From Coriaria nepalensis (Eukaryota > Streptophyta > Magnoliopsida > Cucurbitales > Coriariaceae): DNA of 64,000 bases. Of the stretch, positions 10,249 through 23,350 are shown piece by piece. The translations under genes were made by a program, and so were the position numbers. Every line of letters begins with the position of its first letter. Positions within the stretch are counted from its first letter, which is position 1. The stretch lies in contig CP114492.1 in the NCBI GenBank assembly GCA_027186245.1, forward strand, positions 10,196,501 to 10,260,500, read 5' to 3'. Below the pieces are notes generated by a model, which was not told the DNA's origin, made no database searches, and worked only from the letters and a program-made list of their open reading frames with translations.

Positions 10249-11429
10249 AGGGACTTCGGCGAACTCAAGTGTATCCAATCCAGCTAACAAAGGCTCCGAT
10301 GCTGCTAAGGTCCCATGAAGAAATACTATATTGCTGTTACAGAGATCATGCGGCCAGCGGCATGTAAGGTATGCAACTAAAGCTTCAAGCTTGAAGGCCT
10401 TACTATGAAAATATATGATTTCTTTATAAATTTTCATTGCTATATTCATATTCCCGGATATTATTGGGCACGCCCCCATATGAAAAAAACTATACACTAT
10501 AGAGCTTCAAAATTCTTTAAAACATCTTCTATTTTGCTCTCTTGTTCTAAAAACTTCGTGTGAACCTCATAAAAAAGGATGAGACGGCACGTGATCTTTT
10601 TGGCAAAGGATTCTTATTTTTTATTTTAACATAAGGCGCGCTCGTTCAGTGGAGAAAAGTAACCGCTACATCTGAGCGCGGAAGAGTCAAGTTGCTACAA
10701 TAACTCGCACCATCTATTGATCCCAATGCAACCTGCAGAATCAGGCTCATTCTGACCGCTTGATCAATCTAAAATATAATCAATAATGTAAGTATTCTGA
10801 TCAATAGAAATGATTCCTACAACACGCTTCACTATCAACGGTCCACATATATCATCCTACAAAAATAAAATAACCAATTCTTGTTCTTTTTTTTTTTAAT
10901 AATAAATGGAGATAAATGATTCCAAAAAATTTTCCACATGACCTAATCATACGGCGGCGAATTTTTCTCTATTATGCTCCCTGATGTGCATTCCATATTT
11001 TCCAAGGTCTATACCTTCCAATCATATTCTGCCACCTGTTAAATGAAATAAATATATTTAGCTTAGAATATCCCTTTACGGGGTCCCACCCTATTACAGG
11101 ACAAAGTCAGCAATTTCATACATTTTTCGCCGCACTCAGTGATAGACAAGTATTTCTCCGAACTCTCCTTCCCTCCCCGGCCTTTTCTCTCCCATTCCTT
11201 TTCCAGCATTTAACCAGGTAGCTCGCCTCTCTCTGACCACACGCCTCTCTCTCTCTCTCTCTCTCTCTGAATCGGCGTGAAGCTCCTCCATAACTCTATC
11301 ATCGTTTTCAGACTCTGACCCCAATCCACTGCTTCTGGCTTTTTTTTCTTATTTTACTAATAATTATATATATATATATATATATTTTTTTTTTTTAAAT
11401 CTGAATGAGCGAGGGAGCTCAGGTATATA
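10249..11429. other. Intergenic between RRP6L3 and aconitase; aconitase promoter
   Basis: 10249-10400 holds the remnant C-terminal coding sequence or 3' UTR of RRP6L3. The rest has no supported gene. Close to the aconitase start there is a (CT)n tract (11245-11268), a (TA)n tract (11364-11385) and a T-run, consistent with a plant promoter and 5' UTR. Confidence 0.5.
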
Positions 11430-14400
11430 ATGGCCTCGTCCTCATCGTTTGCGCTCATTAGAGCTTCGCGGGCTAGGCTTTTATCGTCCCAAGTTTGTTC
11501 CAGAACCTTCCCTGCATCTTCTACCAAGCCTTCTACTGCTTTTTTAGCCAATAGCCATCGATCTTTCAGCTTCTCGTCTGCTCTACGATCTGTTCGCTGC
11601 TCGGCGCCCCGCTGGAGCCACGGTGTTGATTGGAGGTCTCCGGCCAGTCTTCGTTCCCAGATCAGAGCTGCTACTCCGGTGATCGAACAATTTCAGCGGA
11701 AGATCGCTACTATGGGTATGCTTCGTATCATCGCTGCAAATTTATTTATTTATTTTTCTTCCGGATTTTTTTGGAATAACCGAGGCTGATTCAATAGTAT
11801 CCTTACACTGATTTCGAGCTTAGCTATCTCTTTGATTTATGTATGGTTTAGTGCGTTTATAGTCTTTTTGGCCTTTTATTGGAAATTCTGATCGTTCGTG
11901 TTTATTGTTGCAGCTTCTGAAAATCCTTTCAAGGAAAACTTAACGAGTCTCCCAAAGCCTGGAAGTGGTGAATATGGGAAGTTCTATAGCCTTCCATCCT
12001 TGAACGATCCAAGAATTGGTATTTCTCTAATGCGCATGATTAAGTTGCTTTGCATTTCACTTATTAGCTAACATACAATGGGTATATGATTTCAAATGGT
12101 TATTCAAGACTCAATTCCGTACCTAGTAAAGCGTAGTTTTCTTTCCAAAATAATTTGTTTCACCCAGCAATTGAATTGTGTCTGTGTGACAGATAAGCTG
12201 CCGTACTCTATCAGAATTCTTCTTGAATCTGCTATTCGTAATTGCGACAACTTCCAAGTGAAAAAGGAAGATGTTGAGAAAATTATTGATTGGGAAAATA
12301 CTTCCCCCAAGCAAGTAGAGATTCCATTCAAACCAGCTCGTGTTATCCTCCAGGTGCATCTTAATTTTTTTGGTGAGAAAGTGTTTTTACGTTAGATACT
12401 TGCTTTTGAATTCTTCTCTAACACAGATATTTCTATAATATTAGGATTTTACTGGAGTGCCAGCTGTGGTTGATCTTGCTTGCATGCGGGATGCCATGAA
12501 TAGACTTGGCAGTGATTCCAACAAGATTAATCCTTTGGTATGTGTGCTGTTTTCCTTTCTTTTAAGTACTCCAAACTGTAGCATATCCAAACTGTAGTTT
12601 CACACTCCAAGGAAGTTTACTTTTTCAGTGGTCATCTACCTAGTTGTTCCCCTTACCAATATTATTTTTTTCTTTCCTATTTCTCTGCAGGTTCCTGTGG
12701 ATCTTGTCATTGATCATTCAGTTCAAGTTGATGTAGCAAGATCAGAAAATGCTGTGCAGGCTAATATGGAGCTTGAATTTCAGAGAAACAAGGAGAGATT
12801 TGGTTTTCTAAAATGGGGATCGACTGCATTCCAGAACATGCTTGTTGTTCCTCCTGGCTCTGGAATTGTGCATCAGGTAAAGCATTTTTGAAGTAAAGTG
12901 GAAGGATATACTTCAGGATTTCATGTAATTATCTTACTAAGCTATAGGCTGTTGCAAACTCACAGGAATACCGTTTTCATTACTACCGTTTAATTTATGT
13001 CTATTAGGAGGAATGAATCTTTTGCAATTTCAGGTCAATCTTGAATACCTTGGACGAGTGGTTTTCAACACTGATGGCTTACTCTACCCAGACAGTGTAG
13101 TTGGAACTGATTCTCACACAACAATGATTGATGGATTAGGAGTTGCTGGGTGGGGAGTTGGTGGTATTGAAGCTGAGGCAGCAATGCTTGGACAGGTACA
13201 TAAGATATGGCTTTTGTATTTTTATTTTATTCAGTGTTTTTGCTTTTGTGTTCCTGATCTCTTGAAAATATGGAAGTTCTTTTTGGCGTTTTGTGCTTCT
13301 AATATACAACCTTTTATCATGACAGCCTTTGAGCTTGGTCTTGCCTGGTGTTGTTGGTTTCAAGTTATCTGGAAAATTGCGGAATGGTGTCACAGCTACT
13401 GACTTGGTCTTAACTGTTACACAAATATTGAGGAAGCATGGTGTTGTTGGAAAATTTGTTGAGTTCTATGGTAATTAGAAACCTTTTCTTTCTGCATTTA
13501 AGTTATAATCAGGTACCATTCTTCTGTCTAAACTTGTGGATTCTTTACTTGTATGCACTTGTAGGGGATGGCATGGGTGAACTATCATTAGCTGACAGGG
13601 CTACTATTGCAAATATGTCTCCTGAGTATGGTGCAACTATGGGCTTCTTCCCTGTAGATCATGTTACCTTGCAATATCTTAAGTTAACTGGAAGGAGTGA
13701 TGAAACTGTGAGTTCTCACATAATGGAGTTGCTTTTTGGTATGAAGAACTTATAAAGCCGAGCATAATATGATTCTTTATTAATTATAGGTGTCAATTAT
13801 AGAAGCATACCTCCGTGCAAACAAAATGTTTGTTGACTATAATGAGGTAACAATTTCCTTCATTTTTGTTCTTATTTTCCATTTCTGCGTATAAGATACA
13901 AGCTACAAGTTCGAATTTAGATGTAATTTTTTTCCTAATATCTGTCTATTCAGCCTCAACAAGAACGAGTATACTCGTCTTATCTGCACTTGGACCTTGC
14001 AGATGTTGTGCCCTGTATCTCAGGACCAAAGAGGTGAGTGTTCTATCCTCCCCGAAGCTGGACAACTGCTTCATTCAAATATTTGGTTCTCAAGTGAATG
14101 TTTACCATCTGTTAATATGATTTAACTTCTATCCACTGCAGACCTCACGATCGTGTTCCTTTGAAAGAAATGAAGGCCGATTGGCATGCTTGTCTCGATA
14201 ACAAAGTTGGGTTCAAGGTTAGTCACCTGGTTGACAATACCACACTGTAATCTAATGGATGTATTTCTTGGTTGAGTTTCAGACTGTAAATACATTTCCT
14301 AATGTCGTCTTCCTACCAAAAAAAAAAAAAAAGGGGTTTGCCATTCCGAAAGATGTGCAGGAAAAAGCAGCCAAGTTTTCATTCCATGGACAGCAAGCTG

Positions 14401-16758
14401 AGCTCAAGCATGGTAGTGTTGTGATTGCTGCAATCACAAGCTGTACCAACACGTCAAACCCCAGTGTCATGCTAGGGGCTGGTCTTGTAGCTAAAAAGGC
14501 TTCTGAACTGGGTCTGCAGGTAGGCTCTTTGGAGGCAACGCACATGCCATTCATTTTAGGGATGCGACCAGCCGTTCTTTTCTTTCACTCCAATACGCTC
14601 TTAATTTCCCCGATTTTAGAAGCCTTCTGTTATAAATTAAGAATTCAAAAGTAGTTTACTGTGTCTTGACTTTTGTTTTTTGCATAATGTTGCACCAGGT
14701 CAAGCCATGGGTAAAAACCAGTCTTGCTCCTGGTTCTGGAGTTGCCACCAAATATTTGCTTCAGAGGTAAGTCTTGTCATGTCGGATAACATTTTAAAAA
14801 CTATTACCTAATAATGTCTTTATGAAAGAAAAAAAAAGAAAAAAAAGAAGATGTACGAGGTTGAATTTTATTGATGCAGTGGACTACAAAAATACTTCAA
14901 TCAGCAAGGATTCCAAATTGTTGGATATGGTTGCACAACCTGTATTGGGAACTCAGGGGATTTAGATGAATCAGTAGCTTCCGCAATATCAGAAAATGGT
15001 AAGTAAGGATTTGTTTGTTGTAAAGATTATCCAGTATACAATAGCTGGATTGAATGCAGTTTAAGGGTAGTATAGTTTCCGCTTGACCATCTGCTCTGTT
15101 TCTTCACCCAGACATTGTAGCTGCTGCAGTACTCTCTGGAAACCGAAATTTTGAGGGCCGTGTTCACCCACTGACAAGAGCAAACTACCTTGCTTCACCT
15201 CCATTAGTGGTTGCCTATGCTCTGGCTGGCACGGTATGGGGAACTATTTTGTCGTATGTGAATGTAATAAAAAAACGCCCATCATATATTTACAAATCTA
15301 TGAGGGTTTCAGAAGAAAATAATACCAGGTTCTATCACAATTTTTTATTCTGTAGAAAAGTTTACCCAGCAACAAGCAGCTCAGTTAGCTTCCTTATATT
15401 TATTTCCAGGTTGATATTGACTTTGAAAAGGAGCCAATTGGTAAAGGAAAGGATGGGCAAGATGTTTACTTCAGGGACATCTGGCCATCAACAGAGGAGA
15501 TTGCAGAGGTAGAGTAGTATCAATTTTTCTAAATCTCTGATAAAGTATGGTGAAATAAAGTTGATGAAAGTAACTTGAATGGCATATTGTTTAGGTTGTT
15601 CAATCTAGTGTTTTACCCGAAATGTTCAAAAGCACTTATGAATCTATAACCAATGGCAACCCTATGTGGAATCAACTTCAAGTGCCCACAGCCACTTTGT
15701 ACTCATGGGATCCCAACTCAACCTACATTCATGAGCCACCCTACTTCAAGAACATGACCATGGATCCTCCTGGTCCACATGGAGTCAAGGACGCTTACTG
15801 CCTCCTCAATTTTGGAGACAGCATCACTACTGATCACATTTCTCCAGCAGGAAACATCCACAAGGACAGCCCTGCTGCAAAATACCTTCTTGACCGAGGA
15901 GTGGATCGCAAGGACTTCAATTCCTATGGAAGTCGGCGTGGCAATGATGAGATAATGGCCAGAGGAACTTTTGCCAATATCCGCCTTGTTAACAAGCTCT
16001 TGAATGGTGAAGTTGGTTCCAAAACTATTCACATTCCTACAGGAGAAAAACTCCCAGTATTTGATGCAGCAGAAGTGAGTTGTTCATCATATCCATATCT
16101 TTTCTGTCCTGTTCTTTTCTTCTCATGACGACTAACAAATTAGCAATAAATCTGCTATTCCAGAAATACAAGGCTGCTGGACAAGACACCATTGTAATAG
16201 CTGGAGCCGAGTACGGAAGTGGAAGCTCCCGTGATTGGGCTGCAAAGGGTCCAATGTTATTGGTAACTAACTCGTTCTTTCAATTAGATGGCTTCTCTAT
16301 ACTGCATTTTTACTATGTTGATTTAACGTGGGTATTCAACAGGGAGTAAAAGCCGTGATTTCAAAAAGTTTTGAGAGGATTCACCGTAGCAATCTGGTTG
16401 GCATGGGTATTATTCCGCTGTGTTTCAAGGCCGGTGAGGATGCAGACACATTGGGATTGACTGGTCATGAACGGTTTACTATTGACCTCCCCAGCAATAT
16501 CAATGAGATCAGACCTGGCCAAGATGTCACCGTCACAACCGACTCTGGAAAATCTTTCACCTGCACAGCTCGCTTCGACACTGAGGTATATTTTCACTAA
16601 TTCCTTTTTCGTTTCTCCTTTATATCTTTCTGGTCAATTATGATGAACCCAGTTTTTCTCACTATAAAACTCTGGTTGGGATTTTTCAGGTGGAGCTGGC
16701 CTATTTCAACCATGGAGGCATACTTCCATACGTGATTCGGAATCTCATCCAGCAATAA
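11430..16758 (+). CDS. ACO: Aconitate hydratase, mitochondrial
   Basis: Twenty exons give 992 residues: 11430-11715, 11914-12018, 12193-12353, 12445-12537, 12691-12876, 13034-13195, 13326-13470, 13565-13707, 13790-13846, 13954-14033, 14142-14217, 14334-14519, 14699-14766, 14880-14998, 15112-15233, 15410-15508, 15595-16074, 16164-16262, 16343-16585 and 16690-16758. The first 90 residues, rich in Ser, Arg and Ala, look like a mitochondrial presequence. The 4Fe-4S cysteines are in [13 protein letters not shown] and [10 protein letters not shown]. Active-site stretches include [42 protein letters not shown] and [17 protein letters not shown]. The enzyme interconverts citrate and isocitrate in the TCA cycle, and plant members also have cytosolic and RNA-binding roles. 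Intron 11 is unusual. The acceptor giving the usual GFAIPK junction follows fifteen A residues with no pyrimidine tract. A better acceptor at 14281-14282 is in frame and would insert 17 residues ending in five lysines. Confidence 0.97.
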
Positions 16759-17463
16759 GGATAAGCGATATACCTGAATGGCAAAGTTTTTGTTCTGGAG
16801 TAAGAAACGAGAATTGCTTTCCTTGGACAGCAAACAGGAACTCTCAACAATTTGAGAGAACAAGTTAATTATAAAATTCTGTCTTGCTGATTGCTTATTC
16901 ATACAAAGATAATACCTTCTTTTCTTTCCTTAAAAAATGTATTCCACCCCATTTAGTGCGGGCTTGATCTCTATACATTGCCCCTTTGAATTTTCAGTTT
17001 TACAGAATACAGAGCATGAGTTCTTATCTCTAGTGCCCTTCTACCCTTTTAAGTTAATAAGCCATGGCAGTCTCTATAAACAAAAACCCATTTACTATAC
17101 AAAAATGAAAGGGATGTCGTTTCTGCCCAAACTAAGAAAATCCATAAGCTGGGCTTATTTCAATACTCGATCTCTAATGTACGAAAGACTCAAGATAACT
17201 TTTGCGATGCCAGAGAGAAAAAAAATCGCAGGGAGGTGGAGATCGTGGTCACGCGAGAAGGGGATTCGCCGCTCTGAAATTTGAACGTACCAATAAGCGA
17301 GTATGTCAGTTGGGTACTCTCGCGAGTAGCAAGTGCGCGCCCTTCTTCAATAACTAACACGTCCATTGAGTGTTCCCTTCTTGGCTTCCCGCCAAGAAAC
17401 TGAACCTGAAAGGCTGAAACCGCATTCGATACCGATTTCCATTTTGAATTTTGAATCCCTGCC
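16759..17463. other. Intergenic: aconitase 3' UTR and HMGB promoter
   Basis: No recognisable gene. The first part is the aconitase 3' untranslated region. The remainder is the upstream region of the HMGB gene. Short open frames here have no domain resemblance. Confidence 0.5.
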
Positions 17464-17471
17464 TATAAATA
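17464..17471 (+). promoter_or_regulatory. TATA box of the HMGB gene
   Basis: TATAAATA lies 74 bases before the HMGB start codon at 17545, a plausible distance for a short 5' UTR. Confidence 0.6.
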
Positions 17472-17544
17472 CCATTCACCTCTTTCACTATTTCATTTTC
17501 ACACAACCACTCACTCTGAGAAATTTCCGATTCTAGCGACAAAG

Positions 17545-19138
17545 ATGAGAGTTCTCAGAAACGCTGTCATTGCTCAAAAGAAGCCAAATGCAGAGTAATT
17601 TATAGACTGGATTTAATTTTTTGATCCGTTTAACTTTGTTTTCTCTCTGAAATTTATGATTTCTGATCATTTAACTTTGCACTTATCGTAACTTTTGTTC
17701 TCTCTTAATTAGCTACTTTCTCCGTTTGCCTGTTGATTTTTCGTTATTTTCTGATCGTACTATATTTTCTGCTAGCTGTGATCGAGTTATGCTTTGTTCT
17801 AAACCTTTTTATGACGTTCTTCACTTTGACCTTGTGTTAGGTTCTTATATCGTTTCTTCATCACAGCTTCTTCCTGGTTCTACATTTGTTTTGTTCAGTG
17901 CCTGTCCTTTCTTTCTGCTTCTATCTCGCCATATCTTTTTTAGTTCTGTGTTTGTGCCTCGCAAGGCGTATATATTGCTTTTAGATCTATGCTTTTGGAA
18001 TGCTTTAATCGTAATTGCTTCTGTGCCTTTGGAGGCACTGTTCCTTTTCTTATCGGTATTTTTTTACCCGATTGGCTTCTTAGAGTTGCTTGTTTATGCG
18101 ATTGGTTACTTGCTTCGTATTTCTAAGGATCCTGAAGAAAAGCAAGGCTGAGAAGAACACTACGAAAAAGGAGACAGCCGGCAAGAAGGATCCTAATGCT
18201 CCGAAGCGTCCTGCTAGTGCATTCTTCATTTTCATGTGAGATCTGTTTTTCAGTTTCTTGAGCTATTTTCCTTAATGTTATTCACTGTTTTCATTGCAAC
18301 TTATTCTAAGTTTGATTTCTGTCTTTGGTAAATCGAAGGGAGGATTTCAGGAGGACATTTAAAGCTCAATTTCCTGAAGAAAAATCTGGTCCAGTTGTAA
18401 GATATTTTCTACAGAAACTTCCTTTTTCTGATTTCATTTTATCTCTCTAGTATAGTTATCCTTTGAAATTCCTGCGTTTCTTTAAGCTGTTGATAAGAAA
18501 ATACAAGAAAGTCAGACCTAGATCTCATATTTGTTTTTTGGATTCAGAAGAATGTCTGTGTAAAACTAGAAATCAGAATTTCTTATACTTTCTAAGATTT
18601 GAATAAAACTGAGTGTTATGATGCTGCATTGTAATCTTAGAGATATTGAAAATGCAGGTGGGGAAAGCTGGCGGAGAGAAATGGAAATCAATGTCTGATG
18701 TTGTAAGATCTTCTATTTCCCATGCTATAGTACTATCCAAGATTTTAAACAGAGAAAGTAATGATAATAGAAGGCTTAATTATTTGGATAGAAACTTGAA
18801 TGTACGTATTACGTTGTTTGTTTTCCTTCTCACTTTTCAGGAGAAAGCTCCCTTCGCTGAGAAAGCATCAAAGAGGAAGGCAGAGTATGAGAAAGCTCTT
18901 GAAGCATACAAGAGAAAATCAGTAATAGATTCCTCTTTTCTGTTTTTCTCTTTTGGACTCAGCTGCTTCCTCTTCTTTCTTCTTCTTCTTCTTTCTTTTT
19001 TTCAACTTCAAACCTTCTAAATTCTGTCTACTGTTGAACTAACAGAGTGGCTCTGCGAGCGACAAAATGCACGAGGAATCAGGAAAATCTACTTCTGAGG
19101 TACATGATGATGAAGTGGAGGAGGAAGTTAATTCTTAG
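17545..19138 (+). CDS. Small HMGB (high mobility group B) chromatin protein
   Basis: Exons 17545-17594, 18128-18235, 18339-18396, 18658-18702, 18841-18921 and 19046-19138 encode 144 residues. A basic N-terminus (MRVLRNAVIAQKKPNAE then KKSKAEKNTTKKET) precedes a single HMG box that begins KKDPNAPKRPASAFFIFMED and runs through GKAGGEKWKSM and EKAPFAEKASKRKAEYEKAL. A short acidic tail follows (VHDDEVEEEVNS). This order of basic arm, one HMG box and acidic tail is the plant HMGB layout. Such proteins bind and bend DNA in the nucleus with little sequence specificity and loosen nucleosomes. The tail is shorter than in most family members. I chose the ATG at 17545 because it follows a TATA box and keeps the frame across all junctions. 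The neighbour RPL6 is convergent. Confidence 0.93.
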
Positions 19139-19472
19139 GTACGTGGATGAAGATGTAAAATAGAGCTAGAAACTGCTTATAACGATAACTAATGCTTCTC
19201 TACCCCAACTTGGTCGCCGCTCTAGCCTTTTTCTACGATATCAATCTACGTAGTTTAACCTTACTCCTCTAAAATCTGTGTATTCAGATTTTGTTATCGT
19301 ACTCTTTTAACTTCCTAAGTGATTTGTGATTCCACTATTTTCACCTTTCTAATTTCAGTGATTAGTAGAAAAAATAAGGAAAAAAAGAGGGAACTCACAA
19401 AATTCAAATAGTTATCATTACATAGGACATGCCTGAGGCATGAGAAAACAAAAGCAAATAAACCGCCGTCAA

Positions 19473-20554
19473 TCACTTCTTCTTCCCTGCTTTTCCCTCC
19501 TTTCTTCTTACAACTTCATCAGCATATTTAACTCCTTTACCTTTGTATGGTTCTGGAGGTCTCCATTTCCTAACAGAAGCAGCAAACTGACCAATGGCAC
19601 TCTTATCATATCCAATAACAGTGATTCTTGTGTTATCGTCAACCTTCACTTGTATACCCTCTGGAATTGCCATTCTAACTGGATGAGAAAACCCGAGGTT
19701 TAACACCAAGTCTCTTCCTTCTACAGTTGCACGATATCCGACACCAATCAGTTGGAGTCTCTTCTCAAACCCTTTTGACACTCCGACAACCATATTGTCC
19801 GTAAGCGTCCTGAGCCGAGAAATCAATTACAAAAACCCTTGTTTTTAATCCATATAAAGGTCAAAAGGAAGGAAAAATAACAGTGACTATCCTTCTAGTC
19901 TTTTCCATCCTGCTAACTGATAGGTAAAGGTGAGATTACCTAAAAAGCCCATGCATTTGGTTGGCCCTTCTAGTCTCAGTTGCCTTGCCGAGCTTCCAAA
20001 CCCCAGCCTCAATCGTCTCGAGCTTAACTTCTCGAGGATAAGTCAAGGCAAGCTCGCCCAAAGGACCCTTCACTTTCAAATCTTGACCTTGCAATGTAAT
20101 AGTCACATTGGATGGAACTTGAATTGGTTGCTTCCCTATTCTTGATTCCTTACATTCTACAGTCTTCCTTGAGAAACCGAGCTGAGGGACCGAAATGTGG
20201 GAGGCAAAGAAGTCATTTTTCTCGCCCAAGAAAACAGACCGAATATTGCTGAAACATAATGGAGAAAGAAACTACGTTTAAATTCCAGATTGTTTCAAGC
20301 TTAGCTAAGGAAATTAACATTTCAATGGAATAAAAAATACACTAATTCTATCCCCCACACTCTCAACAAGCACTAATGAACTCAAACAGCTATCTCTTGG
20401 TAAAACCCTTCACTTTATAACAACAATATAACGATGCCATATCAGAACCAGTAAATTTCAACAAGATAGCAGAAAGAAAAGAAAGGAAATAAGAACAAAA
20501 ATTTTCATGAATTCGTTACCTGGTTTGGAATGTAGTCGTCACATAGGAGGCCAT
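19473..20554 (-). CDS. RPL6: 50S ribosomal protein L6, chloroplastic
   Basis: Three exons on the minus strand (20554-20520, 20248-19940, 19809-19473) encode 226 residues. The N-terminus ([20 protein letters not shown]) is hydroxylated-residue-rich like a plastid transit peptide. The mature protein begins around [17 protein letters not shown] and carries uL6 signatures ([32 protein letters not shown] and the C-terminal [16 protein letters not shown] with a basic tail ending GKKK). It is the nuclear-encoded bacterial-type uL6 of the plastid ribosome large subunit, needed for chloroplast translation. The Arabidopsis orthologue is At1g05190 (EMB2394), known from memory to be embryo-essential. Length and intron phase look normal. 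Nothing suggests damage. Confidence 0.96.
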
Positions 20555-22231
20555 GGCGAAATGTGCTCGTGAGTATCAGCTAATATTACCACTCATAAAG
20601 ATTGAAGACGAAGGAGGGGGGGAGATGATATCCTTGTCCAGATGTTCTGTTATCCCACTCTATGCCTTCTTCGAAATGACGCAAATACCCTTTTTAACAG
20701 AATAGGAGGCTTTTTCTTTGGGCCACGAAAACAGGCCGAAACCCAATAAAAGTGGATAAGCCCAAGGAAAGCAAACACTCCCTGTAAATAAAATGGCCGA
20801 GAAACAAAGTAGCCCAACCCAACAAACATGGCATCTTCCTAATTAAATATTGTGCTGAAAATTAGTTATGGGCCTATGGCATCTTCTGTACGTGCTTAAT
20901 TAAGATTATCAGTTAAGAAAACAAATAAAAACTAGTTAAACGATATCGTAGCCCCTTCGTTATCGCACATCATCGTGATAATGACAGATTCGCATCTATT
21001 TTTTGTCCTATCATTTTCTTTCGAACTACGTGTCCAAACTTTTCTTATTCCTGTCTTTAGATATGACTCTTAAAGTGACATATTTTAGTTGTTTTAATTA
21101 AGTTTAATTAATTTATAAAATAATTAATAATTAATTAATAATATAAAATTTATTTAATCTTAATTTATATATCATTATCCCCCGTAATTATATACAACCC
21201 ACCCCAATAAAATATGTTAAGCTTGTTATCATCGTATATTGATTAAATACACACTGAGATACTGATCAGTTGAGTGATGATGATCATATCAAATTGATGA
21301 TTATTTCGGTCAACGTTTGTTATAATTAATCATATGATTATGATTTTTATGTGGATCGAAGGGGCGCCATATATTAATTTTTTTACTTTTTTTATTTTTT
21401 ATTTTTTATTTTTTATTTTTTATTTTTTCTGATTACGTGGAAGGCCCGAGTGATATTTTGAAATAACGTGTTTTACTTTTATACTAAGAAGAAAAAAAAA
21501 CTATATATTTATTAAATAATATTTGTTATTATGATCATTTGAAGATTAGATCATATCATATAGTTAGGAATCATGATGGGACAGCACGAAGGAATATTTA
21601 TTTATTTATTTATTTTTAATTTTTAAGTTTGCAGAAGAAAAAGGTTACGTGCAACAAGTAATGTCATGTTGATTACTCAACTACCTCTTAAAAATAAATT
21701 CATATATTAAGGTTTTTATTTTTCATTATTTTTGTAATTATAATTTATTTATCAATAAAATATTTGGCAATTTAGGATCTTATTTAATAACAATTGATTC
21801 GTTATTTGCAGAGTTAAAATGATTCGGCAGCTTTGTCTGAAATAGCTATTAGCTCAATAGTGAAATCATTTGAAATTCCATAATTACCCCTCAGTTTTGC
21901 AGAATGTCGAAGATAAATGGCCGGTAATTTGGACCATCTGTATTCTTGTCCGTGAAACCTGTCAACCGTTCCGTTAAAGTAGCCTCTTTGATAGCAGAAA
22001 GTCTCTGTGAATTTAGCAAAAATACAAAATAAATAAAATAAAATAAAATAAAAATAAAAAAATGGAAGGTATGAGAAAAAAATAAAAGAGAAAGAAGAAG
22101 ATAGTTTTCTAAAAATGGCGACAAGTTTTATATGAAGAGCATGACTGCCCGGAATCCCACTTTCATGGCCTATATGGAATTACCCATTTGAGGCCGTCAA
22201 GAGATTCCCCCCGCCACAAACAAAATAAAAA
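20555..22231. other. AT-rich intergenic region between RPL6 and the SGP GTPase
   Basis: The first 100 bases are the RPL6 promoter. The rest is AT-rich spacer with no supported gene. It includes homopolymer-type repeats of T6A (21391-21428) and a TATT run near 21597-21616. Confidence 0.55.
21391..21428 (+). repeat. (TTTTTTA)n low-complexity repeat
   Basis: About five tandem units of T6A inside the RPL6-SGP spacer. Confidence 0.85.
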
Positions 22232-23314
22232 ATGTCCCAAATTTGCCGGCAGCTCAGCCGCAGACAGCGGATCCACCGCCGTGTGTTATTGAGCCTCCAA
22301 CACTACATTCAATCCGTTCTAGATAGAATGTTCATGTGTTGTATAGGTAAGTCTAGAATGTACCGCGTGTTACCACGTCGGGCAAGTTCGGTAACATCAT
22401 CTCCGACACCTGTCACTACCACCTCCGCCACCCCCGAGGCCGATATCAGATTGTCACCGGATAGTGTGATCCCAGCGTGTCGTAACCACGACAGCTCGGA
22501 TTCGAATCTCGTGACGTTGAAGATTAGCCTGTTGGGTGATTGTGATATTGGAAAGACTAGCTTTTTGGTTAAGTATGTAGGGAATGAAAGTGGAGACGAG
22601 GGACAAGAATGTCATTCTCCTTCGCTGGAGAAAGGTTTTAACTTGATGGACAAAACGTTGCTGGTCGGAGGTGCACGTATTTCCTATTGCATCTGGGAAG
22701 TAGGAGGTACGTTGTTTATTACATTTAATTCCCGACATGTCGTGTTGTGTATTTCTGAGAAAATTATAAACAGAAACGATTTTTGTTTTTTTCCTTTTCA
22801 AAGCTGATAAAAGATCACAAGATCACATTCCTACTGCATGTAAAGACTCGGTTGCAATCTTGTTCATGTTTGATCTAACATGTCGGGGTACATTAAACAG
22901 GTATATAAGATTATCTTTTGATTCTTTTGAGAAATTATACAATATCCAACGGTTAGAATTGTGGCACACCATCTCATGGCAGATGCTCAAGCGCCGGGAG
23001 TATATACTCCTGGAGCACCGAAAAAATGTTGAATTTCTTTGATACTATTGATTTTCTGCGATTGCAGTGTGTTGAGATGGTATAAACAGGCAAGGAAATG
23101 GAATCAGGTCTTTGAATTATTACATGCATTACGATCATATTTATTACATTTATTTTATAAAAAATAAAAATAAAAACGTATTGATTTTACTTTGGATGAT
23201 TTGTTTTGCAGACGGCAATTCCAATCTTAATAGGAACAAAGTTCGATGATTTTATCCAACTTCCCATAGATCTACAGTGGACGATTGCAAGTCAGGTAAT
23301 AATTGATTAATTAG

Positions 23315-23350
<36 letters not shown>

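Noticed and set aside
16937..17284. Open frame of 115 codons between aconitase and HMGB
   Set aside because: No domain, no homologue that I recognise, and it lies in the HMGB promoter region.
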